Positions 22,044 through 35,342 of a stretch of DNA of 64,000 nucleotides are shown piece after piece. Each line of letters begins with the position of its first letter. Position 1 is the stretch's first letter. The DNA is from Terebella lapidaria (lineage: Eukaryota; Annelida; Polychaeta; Terebellida; Terebellidae). The stretch is taken from positions 3,073,001 to 3,137,000 of the forward strand of contig OX424563.1 of the NCBI GenBank assembly GCA_949152475.1, written 5' to 3'. The position numbers and the translations under genes were made by a program. Under the pieces are notes generated by a model. It ran no database searches, had not been told where the DNA came from, and saw nothing but the letters and a program-made list of their open reading frames with translations.

Positions 22044-25000
22044 GTGATTGGCTCTGTGATAACTGAGCATAAATCAAACTTCCACACCGGTTATTTAGTA
22101 AATACACTGTTCAATGATACACTGTTCAATGATGGTTGTGCAATCATTTGACCATGCCATGGATGTGCATCAAATCATGCGCACTGTTATACCTGAGGTT
22201 TACTTTTATATAGGCCTACTTATTATGAACATATCGGTTAGTTGTATGCATATTCAATATAACCATTTGTAGGTATACGGGTCTCAATTTTCAATCCACA
22301 AACATAGCTGTGACATAAAGGCCGGTAATATATCATATTTGTCATTATAATATGTATACTATGTAGGACTGATTGGTGACAATGTTCAGAGCACAAATTT
22401 ATAAATCACGCCATCACGCCATCACTTTACTGTACATGACTGAGCCCGCACGGCTGGTGTTGACGTGTTTTGACGGAGACCCCGGTCAATGACAGCTCAT
22501 TACCATCTGGACATAATCGAACGCACTCACAATATTGTAAGGATACCATCTGTGTCCACTACAGAACGCGGCTCATATTTCTATCGTTAAATGTTGTCAT
22601 TGATAGGGTCATGACAGTGCATTGTGCCACCCACGGGGAAGTCAATACAAAAACAATTCTTAATTCAATTTATTATCTTGGATTGAATGAATACCTCACA
22701 TGTCAAACTCACGGATGCTCATAAATGTTACTATACATACATGCATGTACGAGGACATGTGAAGACATCGAGTTCAGCTTTAATTTCCCAGACAGTCATG
22801 AACAGGGGACCAATTTAACAGAGTATTTCTAGGCCCATATACTATACCAAATTTATATATGTTGAAAATAACTGGCGGCAGATTAAAAACACCGAGATTT
22901 TAGCGAGGATCTGGTTTTGCATAATACGCGGTAACAGTGAATTTATAGCAGTATCACAATAATTCACCTGCTCCCCCATCCACATGTATACAGGCCCTGT
23001 TCACTAATCGGTACATGTATACCTACAGATTTCCAGGAAATCTCCACATTTGCATCTGAAGAGCTAGTGTATGCAAATCAACAGATGTGAGATTTACATA
23101 ACCCGAGTGGTGAAAATGGATTTTACAAAAACTATATTTTAAAAAAAATGAAACCCACGAAACGGACGATTCGATATTCAATGTTCTTTTTTGCCAATAG
23201 CGTTTATTTTTTAAATATTAAACATACACGTACATATACGCTCACTGATAAAAACAAGACACTACGATGCATTATGCATAATATTAGATACGGTATTTAT
23301 TTCAATGGACGCGCACATTATATGGCGGCAAATTCCATACACGGCTACACGCACGCCTGCATGATATCCCCCTTTTATTGAGATATATTTACACGTTTTT
23401 TTTCCTGTCACAGGGCGAACATATATCACAATCCATTACCGGGAATAACATGCATCTACCGCAGTCAGAATTTCAATTTTTTTCCCAGATGGTGCGACTT
23501 GTTTGCAGCTAAAAATATCTCTAAAAATAGCGATAATATCATTTAGCGGTGCATAATAACATTACGTTGTGTGATTAACATTACAACACTCAAGTGTACT
23601 ACCGCTACATATATTTGTTTTTCCCAACATACACTACATCTATACATAATCTTCGAATACACTAATTTAACCATCAAACCGGGCAGTTGGCATTTTCTGA
23701 GTCCAGTTTGCCTATAAAAATGATCAGTGACCACCGCACTTTTTCCCCGTCGATTCAATGTCAATAATTGAAAATGAGGTAGGCTTAATAATACGTACCA
23801 AATCTAACTAGCATGAGTTATGTTAATTTAGCTCACCTTTTTAATGTTGTTTTCCATTTTATCTGCCATATTCCAGGTTTTGTTCACATATATTTATTTC
23901 AGATGCATCCGCCGCCATGTATCCGCCGCCATCTGAATATGTATGGTTGATGTTCGTTTTGTTATAAACACACAAAACTCGGCCCTGGGGCAATTTTACA
24001 TAACGATTTCATCTCCAATGTGCAAATATATCAGTGAGGTATTGGTTCTCTCCTCGTGGTAAACCAGTCAGTGTTTCATTTATACAGGAGCTAATGGATC
24101 GTTTTCAAGTTAAATTCAGCGGACAAAATACATGCAGCATCTGTTACAAAGATATTATAAAGGGATTTATTTGTTACTCGCTCCAATGCATGTACGTGTT
24201 AAGGGTTTATTCGGATAAAATTCTCCAATATTGAAATGTACGTTTCTGTGCATTTACATTCAAGTACCAATGCTCCAAAATGCTTTGAACTATGAACAAA
24301 TCGTACAAGTGTAAATAAATGTAGCATATGATATTTCATATGATATTTTTTGTATAAATGTACCAGACTACCGGTCCCCATCATATAATCGTGTGCAAGG
24401 CCGTGAATTTGATTGCTTACCTTTTTGTACTCGCTGTCCATGGTTCATGGAACAAAGGAAGTTTTCCGTTCTACAATAGAGAACAATAATTCCAGGAACT
24501 GTCCTGTTTACGACTGTACTGTTTTCTTCGAGATAATCAGGTAATATCACCACTCTCCGTCATTGGAACCGTAAATGTGACAGCATACAAGCGGTATATT
24601 TGTGCCTGTTAGTGCAAATATTAGCGTAATGTATCAGGTGTATTCGATACCGGGACTGGCCTGTTCCACACACGGGCACCTGTTGTATGCTTGAACAACG
24701 CGCATGATTAGTATGTACAAGGGATGTTGATATCACTGCGGCTAGATTTTTATCACTAACGATGAGAATTATTATACAGCAAAATGTTTTATTTCTATGC
24801 GGGTTCAATAGCAAACTGTATGTGACAGTGAATATATTTGTTGGTGTGTATTCCGAGCTTACAGCACAACCATATTGAGCCAGGAGAACATTGAGCTCAT
24901 GAACCACAATGATTGAACAACATACAGCACCACCCCGTGAATTTAATTAAGGTATACATCAATAAAATATTCAAGCAGTCCGATCGTTTATCGCTTTCAT

Positions 25001-25780
25001 GTCTTTGACATCTCTGTTCATGGAAATAAACCACACACAAAGGCAACCAAAAGAGCAAGGGAAAGTCCATATCTCATTGTTGCATGACTATACAAAAGGT
25101 GTATTACGGATGGCCCAAGACATCCCGGAGCATGATCCGGGTGGTCCAGGGCGTCGAGGACTTTATCACGACCTTCATGGTCCCATCACGATAAATGCAC
25201 AAGGATTCAGCTGCCGTGATACCACGGATGTTTACGGCAGCATCACGGATTGTCACGACAGACACCGCACGTAGTGCCATGGTGTCAAAGCTTGGCGTTG
25301 TAAGGCCTTGACTTGTTGTCCCAGACCTCATAGGGTGTTTTCACGGCGCTGTGCCGAATTAGTAACAGACTAATTGACACCACTAACACGGACCTGACGA
25401 ACATCCCGGATGTTCCCAGACCACCCGGGACGTACTGGCGCAACTCCCGGATCGCCTATAATCGCTACGGACAGCCAAGGACCACCGAGGCGATCCGAGA
25501 CTCGTATGTGACTAGGCCTTTACAAATGAACATGAGCAGATACATGTAGCATCCATTCTGTTTTGCAAATATGATAGGTCTATGACATACACGTGCGTAC
25601 ATACATAATGTATACAAGCAATGTGATTGTCTATATCAAATTCCTAAAATCTCCTAAAGCAATCTTCCTAAAACATTTGCTCTGAGGAGCAAACTACACA
25701 TACACGTAAGATGTGTTTTATCATGGTATTTATTATGTAGAAAGAAACTCGGTTTCTATGCAGTTCATAAAAAAGCCTAA
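22044..25780. other. No gene recognised; GC-rich repeat block near its right end
   Basis: I find no exon that I can assign. The stretch is mostly AT-rich with scattered ACATGTA words. From about 25090 to 25510 there is a GC-richer block with repeated GATCCGGG, CATCCCGGA and CACCCGGGA words that looks like a decayed repeat. A short frame at 24086-24200, preceded by an acceptor-like TTTATACAG, was considered but shows no known motif. Confidence 0.4.
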
Positions 25781-25782
25781 CA

Positions 25783-26975
25783 GGTTGTATATCCTCATGA
25801 CGTTTTTCAAGGTTGTATATCCTCATGACATTTTTCAAGGTTGTATATCCTCATGACCTTTTTCAAGGTTGTATATCCTCATGACCTTTCAAGGTTGTAT
25901 ATCCTCATGACCCTTTTCAAGGTTGTATATCCTCATGACCTTTTTCAAGGTTGTATATCCTCATGACCTTTTTCAAGGTTGTATATCCTGACCTTTGAAG
26001 GTTGTATATCCTCATGACCTTTGAAGGTTGTATATCCTCATGACCTTTCAAGGTTGTATATCCTCATGACCCTTTTCAAGGTTGTATATCCTCATGACCT
26101 TTTCAAGGTTGTATATCCTCATGACCTTTTTCAAGGTTGTATATCCTCTTGACCTTTTTCAAGGTTGAAAATCCTCATGACCTTTTTCCAGGTTGTATAT
26201 AATTTTGACCTTTATCAAGGTTGTATATCCTCATGACCTATTCAAGGCTGTATATCCTCATGACCTTTTTCAAGGTTGTACATCCTCATGACCTTTTTCA
26301 AGGTTGTATATCCTCATGACCTTTTTCAAGGTTGTATATCCTCTTGACCTTTTCCAAGGTTGTATATCCTCATGATCTTTTTCCAGGTTGTGTATCATCT
26401 TGACCTTTTTCAAGGTTGTATATCCTCATGACCTTTTCAAGGCTGTATATCCTCATGACCTTTTTCAAGGTTGTACATCCTCATGACCTTTTTCAAGGTT
26501 GTATATCCTCATGACCGACATTTTCAAGGTTGTATATCCTCATGACCTTTCAAGGTTGTATATCCTCATGACCTTTCAAAGTTGTATATCCTCATGACCT
26601 TTTTCAAGGTTGTATATCCTCATGACCCTTTTCAAGGTTGTATATCCTCATGACCTTTTTCAAGGTTGTATATCCTCATGACCTTTTCCAAGGCTGTATA
26701 TCCTCGTGACCTTTTCCAAGGTTGTACATCCTCATGACCTTTTTCAAGGTTGTATATCCTCATGACCGACCTTTTCAAGGTTGTATATCCTCATGACCTT
26801 TTCATGGTTGTATATCCTCATGACCGACCTTTTCAAGGTTGTATATCCTCATGACCTTTTCAAGGTTGTACATCCTCATGGCCCTTTTCAAGGTTGTATA
26901 TCCTCATGGCCCTTTTTCAAGTTTGTATATCCTCATGACCTTTTTCAAGGTTTTATATCCTGATGACCAACTCAA
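25783..26975. repeat. 28 bp minisatellite (about 42 copies)
   Basis: The unit is close to AAGGTTGTATATCCTCATG followed by ACCTTTTTC. Copies vary in T-run length and have scattered substitutions, and four carry a GACCGACC-type or ACCGACA expansion. The array ends about 160 bp before the CAAAAC duplication of the large composite element, so it lies outside that element. Confidence 0.9.
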
Positions 26976-27131
26976 GTAGGCTAACTTGACAGGAAGAAAA
27001 ATGAACATAAGAACGTCAACCACACGAAAAATAGTGTACTGTAGGCTATTAAACATACATGTACACTGCAAATTGTAAAGATTATCTAAAGTCAAATTTT
27101 AAGGTTACGAGATCATATTCCAGTGGGGTCC

Positions 27132-27137
27132 CAAAAC
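27132..27137. repeat. Target-site duplication CAAAAC, left
   Basis: CAAAAC lies directly before the left inverted terminus TACGGCGG. The identical six bases follow the right terminus at 48581-48586. Confidence 0.85.
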
Positions 27138-27239
27138 TACGGCGGCCCAATGCTGCCATTATTCATGCCTGAGTTAAGAGTAGTTTTGAAATCAGTTTCA
27201 TAGTTAGTAAACAGTTATTTTCAGTTATGAAACTAGTTT

Positions 27240-28567
27240 CTAGCAAGGCACAAACCCTTTACACCCGGCACAAACGTTTTTAGCAGGGTGCAAACCTTTC
27301 TAGCATGGCGCAAACCTTTCTGGCACGGCACAAACCTTTATAACAGGGCATCAACCTTTATAACACGGCACAAACCTTTTTAACTTGGCGCAAACCTTTT
27401 TAGCACGGCACAAACCTTTTTAGCATGGCACAAACCTTTATAACACGGCACAAACCTTTATAGCAGGGCACAAACCTTTTTAACATGGCGCAAACCTTTA
27501 TAACAGGGCACAAACCTTTTTAACACGGCACAAACCTTTTTAACACGGCACAAACCTTTATAGCAGGGCATAAACCTTTATAACACGGCACAAACCTTTT
27601 TAACTTGGCGCAAACCTTTTTAGCACGGCACAAACCTTTTTAGCATGGCACAAACCTTCATAACACGGCACAAACCTTTATAGCAGGGCGCAAACCTTTT
27701 TAACATAGCGCAAACCTTTATAACAGGGCATCAACCTTTATAACACGGCACAAACCTTTTTAACTTGGCGCAAACCTTTTTAGCACGGCACAAACCTTTT
27801 TAGCATGGCACAAACCTTCATAACACGGCACAAACCTTTATAGCAGGGCGCAAACCTTTTTAACATAGCGCAAACCTTTATAACAGGGCACAAACCTTTT
27901 TAACACGGCACAAACCTTTATAGCAGGGCATAAACCTTTATAACACGGCACAAAGTTTTTTAACTTGGCACAAACCTTTTTAGCACGGCACAAACCTTTA
28001 TAGCAGGGCATAAATCTTTATAACACGGCACAAACCTTTATAGCAGGGCGCAAACCTTTTTAACATGGCGCAAACCTTTATAACATGGCACAAACCTTTA
28101 TAACAGGGCACAAACCTTTTTAACACGGCACAAACCTTTATAGCAGGGCACAAACCTTTATAACAGGGCGCAAACCTTTTTAACATGGCGCAAACCTTTT
28201 TAGCATGGCACAAACCTTTATAACACGGCACAAACCTTTATAGCAGGGCGCAAACCTTTTTAACATGGCGCAAACCTTTATAACAGGGCACAAACCTTTA
28301 TAACAGGGCACAAACCTTTTTAACACGGCACAAACCTTTATAGCAGGGCACAAACCTTTATAACAGGGCGCAAACCTTTTTAACATGGCGCAAACCTTTA
28401 TAACAAGGCACAAACCTTTTCAACAAGGCACAAACCTTTATAGCAGGGCATAAAACTTTTTAACACAGCACAAACCTTTATAACAGGGCCTAAATCTTTA
28501 TAACGGGGCACAAACCTTTTTAGCACGGCGCAAACCTATATAGCAGGGCCCAAACCTTTATAACAGA
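27240..28567. repeat. 20 bp minisatellite, left arm (about 66 copies)
   Basis: The unit is approximately AACACGGCACAAACCTTTTT, with ATA/TTT and ACACGG/GCAGGG/ACATGG variants. Mixed variants recur in blocks (for example near 27380, 27600 and 27760), suggesting small higher-order amplification. The array is inverted relative to 47225-48480. Frames translating to CYKGLC-type repeats are not genes. Confidence 0.92.
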
Positions 28568-28729
28568 GTAGGTTTGAAACTAGACGTCAAGGCCTGAAGA
28601 TGCCTTGGGGCATTTCGTGTGAGTTCTATTCCTACCTAACATTTACCTAAGAGACCGCGTAGAACCATAATGACTGAATCTGTCCGTGGTCAAAGTTTAA
28701 GTGACATACCCCGTCCTTAGGCATTTTTG
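28568..28729. other. Junction between the two left satellites
   Basis: A unique-looking junction contains GTTTGAAACTAGACGTCAAG and GATGCCTTGGGGCATTTCG. The reverse complement of this junction also closes the diverged relic at about 57690-57742, which helped define the family's original order. Confidence 0.6.
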
Positions 28730-31700
28730 CGTTTCGCTCTACGACGGACCGTTTCTGAGATATGGCAAACAGGAAGTGCTGAGTCGGCAAAAAAAAATTC
28801 GACACCAGAAGTCGTTTCGACGCAAGATACCCTCTAGACTAGTTAGTCTAGTGCCAGGAGGTCGGAATTGAGCTCCGTTTCGCTCTACGACACACCATTT
28901 CCGAGATACGGCCAAACAGGAAGTGCCGAGTCGGCGAAAAAAAAATTCGACACCAGGGGTCGTCTCGACCCAAGATACACACTAGACTAGTTTGTCTAGT
29001 GCCAAAAGGCCGAAATTGAGCTCCGTTTCGCTCTACGACGCACCGTTTCCGAGATACGGCCAAACAGGAAGTGCCGAGTCGGCAAAAAAAAAATTCGACA
29101 CCAGGGGTCGTCTCGACCGAAGATACACACTAGACTAGTTTTTCTAGTGCCAGGAGGCCGAAATTGAGCTCCGTTTCCCTCTACGACGCACCGTTTCCGA
29201 GATACGGCCAAACAGGAAGTGCCGAGTCGGCGAAAAAAAAAATCGACACCAGGGGTCGTTTCGACCCAAGATACCCCCTAGACTAGTTTGTCTAGTGCCA
29301 GGAGGCCGAAATTGAGCTCCGTTTCTCTCTACGACGCACCGTTTCCGAGATACGGCCAAACAGGAAGTGCCGAGTCGGCGAAAAAAAAATTCGACACTAG
29401 GGGTCGTCTCGACCCCAGATACACACTAGACTAGATTGTCTAGTGCCAAAAGGCCGAAATTGAGCTCCGTTTCACTCTACGACGCACCGTTTCCGAGATA
29501 CGGCCAAACAGGAAGTGCCGAGTCGGCGAAAAAAAATTCGACACCAGGGGTCGTCTCGACCGAAGATACACACTAGACTAGTTTGTCTAGTGCCAGGAGG
29601 CCGAAATTGAGCTCCGTTTCGCTCTACGACGCACCGTTTCCGAGATACGGCCAAACAGGAAGTGCTGAGTCGGCGAAAAAAAAAATCGACACCAGGGGTC
29701 GTCTCGACCCCAGATACACACTAGACTAGTTTGTCTAGTGCCAGAAGGCCGAAATTGAGCTCCGTTTCACTCTACGACACACCGTTTCCGAGATACGGCC
29801 AAACAGGAAGTGCCGAGTCGGCGAAAAAAAAATTCGACACCAGGGGTCGTCTCGACTCAAGATACACACTAGACTAGTTTGTCTAGTGCCAGGAGGCCGA
29901 AATTGAGCTCCGTTTCGCTCTACGACGCAACGTTTCCGAGATACGGCCAAACAGGAAGTGCCGAGTCGACGAAAAAAAAATTCGACACCAGGGGTCGTCT
30001 CGACCCAAGATACACACTAGACTAGTTTGTCTAGTGCCAGGAGGCCGAAATTGAGCTCCGTTTCGCTCTATGACGCACCGTTTCCGAGATACGGCCAAAC
30101 AGGAAGTGCCGAGTCGGCGAAAAAAAAAATCGACACCAGGGGTCGTTTCGACCCAAGATACCCCCTAGACTAGTTTGTCTAGTGCCAGAAGGCCGAAATT
30201 GAGCTCCGTTTCGCTCTACGACGTACCGTTTCCGAGATACGGCCAAACAGGAAGTGCCGAGTCGGCGAAAAAAAAAATTCGACACCAGGGGTCGTCTCGA
30301 CCCAAGATACACACTAGACTAGTTTGTCTAGTGCCAAAAGGCCGAAATTGAGCTCCGTTTCGCTCTACGACGCACCGTTTCCGAGATACGGCCAAACAGG
30401 AAGTGCCGAGTCGGCAAAAAAAAAATTCGACACCAGGGGTCGTCTCGACCGAAGATACACACTAGACTAGTTTTTCTAGTGCCAGGAGGCCGAAATTGAG
30501 CTCCGTTTCCCTCTACGACGCACCGTTTCCGAGATACGGCCAAACAGGAAGTGCCGAGTCGGCGAAAAAAAAAATCGACACCAGGGGTCGTTTCGACCCA
30601 AGATACCCCCTAGACTAGTTTGTCTAGTGCCAGGAGGCCGAAATTGAGCTCCGTTTCTCTCTACGACGCACCGTTTCCGAGATACGGCCAAACAGGAAGT
30701 GCCGAGTCGGCGAAAAAAAAATTCGACACTAGGGGTCGTCTCGACCCCAGATACACACTAGACTAGATTGTCTAGTGCCAAAAGGCCGAAATTGAGCTCC
30801 GTTTCACTCTACGACGCACCGTTTCCGAGATACGGCCAAACAGGAAGTGCCGAGTCGGCGAAAAAAAATTCGACACCAGGGGTCGTCTCGACCGAAGATA
30901 CACACTAGACTAGTTTGTCTAGTGCCAGGAGGCCGAAATTGAGCTCCGTTTCGCTCTACGACGCACCGTTTCCGAGATACGGCCAAACAGGAAGTGCTGA
31001 GTCGGCGAAAAAAAAAATCGACACCAGGGGTCGTCTCGACCCCAGATACACACTAGACTAGTTTGTCTAGTGCCAGAAGGCCGAAATTGAGCTCCGTTTC
31101 ACTCTACGACACACCGTTTCCGAGATACGGCCAAACAGGAAGTGCCGAGTCGGCGAAAAAAAAATTCGACACCAGGGGTCGTCTCGACCCAAGATACACA
31201 CTAGACTAGTTTGTCTAGTGCCAGGAGGCCGAAATTGAGCTCCGTTTCGCTCTACGACGCAACGTTTCCGAGATACGGCCAAACAGGAAGTGCCGAGTCG
31301 ACGAAAAAAAAATTCGACACCAGGGGTCGTCTCGACCCAAGATACACACTAGACTAGTTTGTCTAGTGCCAGGAGGCCGAAATTGAGCTCCGTTTCGCTC
31401 TATGACGCACCGTTTCCGAGATACGGCCAAACAGGAAGTGCCGAGTCGGCGAAAAAAAAAATCGACACCAGGGGTCGTTTCGACCCAAGATACCCCCTAG
31501 ACTAGTTTGTCTAGTGCCAGAAGGCCGAAATTGAGCTCCGTTTCGCTCTACGACGTACCGTTTCCGAGATACGGCCAAACAGGAAGTGCCGAGTCGGCGA
31601 AAAAAAAAATCGACACCAGGGGTCGTTTCAACCCAAGATACACACTAGACTAGTTTGTCTGGTGCCAAAAGGCCGAAATTGAGCTCCGTTTCGCTCTACG

Positions 31701-32050
31701 ACGCACCGTTTCCGAGATACAGCCAAACAGGAAGTGCCGAGTCGGCGAAAAAAAAGTTTGACACCAGGGGACGTCTCGACCGAAGATACACACTAGACTA
31801 GTTTGTCTAGTGCCACGAGGCCGAAATTGAGCTCCGTTTCGCTCTACGACATACCGTTTCCGAGATACGGCCAAACAGGAAGTGCCGAGTCGGCGAAAAA
31901 AAAAATCGACACCAGGGGTCGTTTTGACCCATGATACACACTAGACTAGTTTGTCTAGTGCCAGGAGGCCGAAATTGAGCTCCGATTCGCTCTACGACAT
32001 ACCGTTTCCGAGATACGGCCAAACAGGAAGTGCCGAGTCGGCGAAAAAAA
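28730..32050. repeat. 148 bp satellite (about 22 copies) with 9-unit higher-order repeat
   Basis: Each unit contains GAGCTCCGTTTCGCTCTACG, CACCGTTTCCGAGATACGGC, CGAGTCGGCG plus a short A-run, GACACCAGGGGTCGTCTCGA and the hairpin CACTAGACTAGTTTGTCTAGTG read as two halves. Variants repeat with a period of 1332 bp (9 x 148), for example 28996/30328, 29472/30804 and 30031/31363. The minus-strand frames (MAVSRKRCVVER...) recur at this period and are not genes. Confidence 0.93.
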
Positions 32051-32278
32051 CAAGGGCCACTGGCCTCATAGGAAGAGCTTTGAAAATGTTTGCACAGAAC
32101 TAGTTCAAAACCCTCGAATACTGTATCCTATTCGGTACATATATGTTGTGGCCATATTGTAACTGTAGCCCATGATATTGTACCAACTGGCCAATCATTT
32201 GCTTATTGTTTGAATTGGCCTAATATAAAATTGATTGATACCATCATTAAGGTACTGTTTCCATCTGCTCCCATCTTC

Positions 32279-34438
32279 CAAACTAGATGTTTTCCAGTCG
32301 CTGACGACTGCTGGAATGTATCTCCCGTAGCCCTATCACCCCCTTCCAACACCCCCCCCCCCCCCCCAAACTATTAATAGATTCAACTTTTCACTGCGGG
32401 GCGGGATCAAACAAATGTTAACCTATTCGGTTACAGTCATGAAATATGTATTGGACACAACCTTTACCTTATTGTGCCCAAAAGTAAATGTTTTATGTTT
32501 TAACTAAATTTACTGTGGTCAATAATAGACCTAATTAGTATTCACCCATCGGTTTATTTTTTATCTCCATCAGTAGACATGTTATATGTCCAAACTACAC
32601 AGCTCAGAATGCCACATGACGATTCCCATGCAACCAATAATAGTGGTGTAGCAATCACAGGCCTATCTGATCATACATGACATTCAACAGATGGCGCTCT
32701 TGCAGCATGCAGTAGGCCCCTACAGGAAAGTTGTGCGGTTCATTATGATGAGAACTGTCATTTTGTGATAAATGTGATGATGTGATTGTTGCATTACGAA
32801 CTCGACTGGCGATTTTTGCTTTGATCATTGTATCCCCCGAACAAAGTTCGGCGGATACTATGGATTTACGATCGTCGCGCCGCCGCCGCCGCCGCCGCCG
32901 CGTCCGCGTCCGCGTCCACGTCCGCAGACACTTTCTTGTGAACGCGCTGCAGGTTGCAAATATGAACCGATTTTGATAATATTTTATATGGACATGTGTT
33001 ATGGTGAGATCTGGACACCTATCGATTTTGGTTGCCATAGCAACCAAAATAGCCGATTGGCGTAACATTTTGTGCTCAAATTAGCCTGTTTAACACACAT
33101 GGGTTGTGAACGCTCTACGGGTGGGAGTTTTCAATGAATGATGATGAAATCGCACAGGCTCAATGAGAAAGACCATCACACGAAACCTATTGTTTTTCAG
33201 AATGATCGAATAAATATTAATAAGTTGGAGAGGTTAACTTATTACGACAATTAAAATACCTACTTTGACATGTGTGATCACTCCAATAACCTGTACTAGG
33301 AAAGCAAATTGCACTGGATTCTTGTTCAGAATACAGAACTGATGTTTTTGGTGAAAAAAGAACAATATTACTGAATAAGTTAACATTGGTTTTACTAGTT
33401 AAGTCTATTATTGACCACAATAAAAATAGTTAAGACGAGAAACATTTATTATTGAGCTCAACAAGGTAAAGGTTTTGTCCAGTAGAGACTTCACAGGTGT
33501 AACCGAATAAGTTAACATTATTTTTACTAGTTAAGTCTATTATTGGCCACAATAAAAATAGTTAAGACAAGAAACATTTATTATTGGGCTCAACAAGGTA
33601 AAGCTTCTGTGCAGTAGAGATTTCATGGCTGTAGCCGAATAAGTTAACATCAGTTTTACTAGTTAAGTCTATTATTGACCTCAAGAAAAATAGTTAAGAC
33701 AAGAAACATTTATTATTGAACTCAACAATTTAAAAGTTTTGTCCAGTAGAGATTTCATGGGTGTAACCGGATAAGTTAACATTATTTTTACCAGTAAAGT
33801 CAATTTTTACTTCGAATTTCAACTTGGAACCAAGTTTGGCACATATTATGAATTAAAATATAATTTATGGTGAAAAGATTGATCTGGCTCCAATTTCGTC
33901 ATCTTGAAATGCAGTTTTGGTAAACTTTTACTTGAATTTCAGCTTGAAACCAAGTTTGGCACATATTATGAATTAAAATTTAAATTATGGTGAAAAGTTG
34001 ATCTGGCTCCAATTTCGTCATCTTGAAATGTAGTTTTGGTCAACTTTTACTTTGAATTTCAACTTGGAACATAGTATGAGTTGTTTGGCACATAGTATGA
34101 GTTGAAATATAACTTACAGTGAAAAGTTCGATCTGGCTCCAATTTAGTCATCTCGCAACTTAGTTGCGAACCAAGTTTGCCAAATATTCTGAGTTGAAAT
34201 ATAGCTTTAGGTGAAAACTTTTATCTGGCTGTAATTTCGTTATTTTTTTCGAACATGTCGAAATGGAAATTCGAATGCAGTGATTTTAGTGGTGATCTTG
34301 AATTCGACCTTCAATACATGTAAGTCTGAAAGGTTTCACTATCACAATGTACATCAGCGATATATTTGGGGCAACAGGGATGATAGGGCTACGGGGGATA
34401 CACCCAAGCGGTCGTAGGCGACCGGAAGCGTCTAGTTT
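32279..34438. mobile_element. Inner inverted-repeat element with two tandem arrays
   Basis: Ends of about 60 bp are inverted: AAACTAGATG...CCCGTAGCCCTATCACCC on the left and GATGATAGGGCTACGGG...GTCTAGTTT on the right. Inside are roughly three units of about 145 bp (33365-33810, with GAATAAGTTAACATT and TTAAGTCTATTATTG) and three to four units of about 125 bp (33800-34250, with GATCTGGCTCCAATTTCGTC). A (GCC)n-rich stretch lies at 32878-32905, next to CCCCGAACAAAGTTCGG. No gene; the 137-residue minus frame at 32655-33068 is driven by the GC run. Confidence 0.65.
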
Positions 34439-35342
34439 GTGTATGATTCTAGTAACCTAATTACTAGTAACCTATCATGCACAAAATAATCGAGTGCTTG
34501 AAACATGACTCAACCAACAAATCACCGATTTTAAAAGATGGTTGATAAGCTATGATCAATTGATTTATTTTTGTATTAAGTGCTGCAGTATCTCGTGATG
34601 TCATCTCATTAATTATTCATTAGGCTATGAGGCACGCTCACCCAACGAACAGCGATGTTTAGGTGGAAGAGGAGGGGGGAAGCATCGTGAAGAAAGTGAA
34701 CTTGTTGTCATCGGCATATATGATCTCTCGAGGTGGATCATATTACTGAAATGCATCAGTAATCGCCGATTGCGATCTTGCAGATAGTTTAGCGATATAT
34801 TCATGCGAGAAAACTCATCGGACCATTCAGCAGACCTGATTTTTACCCGGGTGCGGGCCAGCTTTCATTTATCACGATTGGGTCGTAGTCAGACGTCTTC
34901 ACGCGGATGGGTGATTTGTTGGCTGTGGTGCGGGACGGGGATGAAGCGGGTCGAGTGTGGCTGGCTGCCTCGCTAGGGGGGGGGGGGGGGGGGGGCACAC
35001 TTATTTGCATTTGGCCTACTGGACATACCAGCACTTGCCACAAGTTTTCATTTATTATGTTGCCGTATCAAGCCGTTTTTCCGTTTTTGCAATAGCTTAT
35101 GTACTATCTATGTAGTGTGGAATGTTTATGCAAAATTTTGAGTGCATCTGATACAAGAAAGCCCTGTTTCAGAGAAGATCAAAACGGGAGTGGTGATGGG
35201 TGATGAAACGGTGACACACAAAAAAAAATAAACGGTCGGAACACACGTCTCCTGTGGCTAATATTGCTTATAACTTAGGTAGGTAGTTCATGGTAAGCTG
35301 ACGCGAAATTAGCTCCCACGAAATCTTATCCAGTGCAATTTT
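34439..35342. other. No gene seen; left end of the inner inverted structure
   Basis: There is a G-run at 34977-34994. From about 35270, TTCATGGTAAG and CGCGAAATT match inverted words near 46500-46520, which suggests that the terminal repeat of the inner structure extends beyond its minisatellite. Confidence 0.4.

Noticed and set aside
24034-24234. Cys-containing frame resembling a zinc finger (CSICYKDIIKGFIC)
   Set aside because: The spacing fits no known RING or C1 pattern, there is no partner exon, and the region otherwise looks non-coding.
28848-32022. Series of about 71-residue minus-strand proteins starting MAVSRKR
   Set aside because: They recur at the 148 bp satellite period and are repeat shadows.
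32655-33068. 137-residue arginine-rich minus frame
   Set aside because: The Arg run comes from a (GCC)n stretch and the rest has no recognisable motif.
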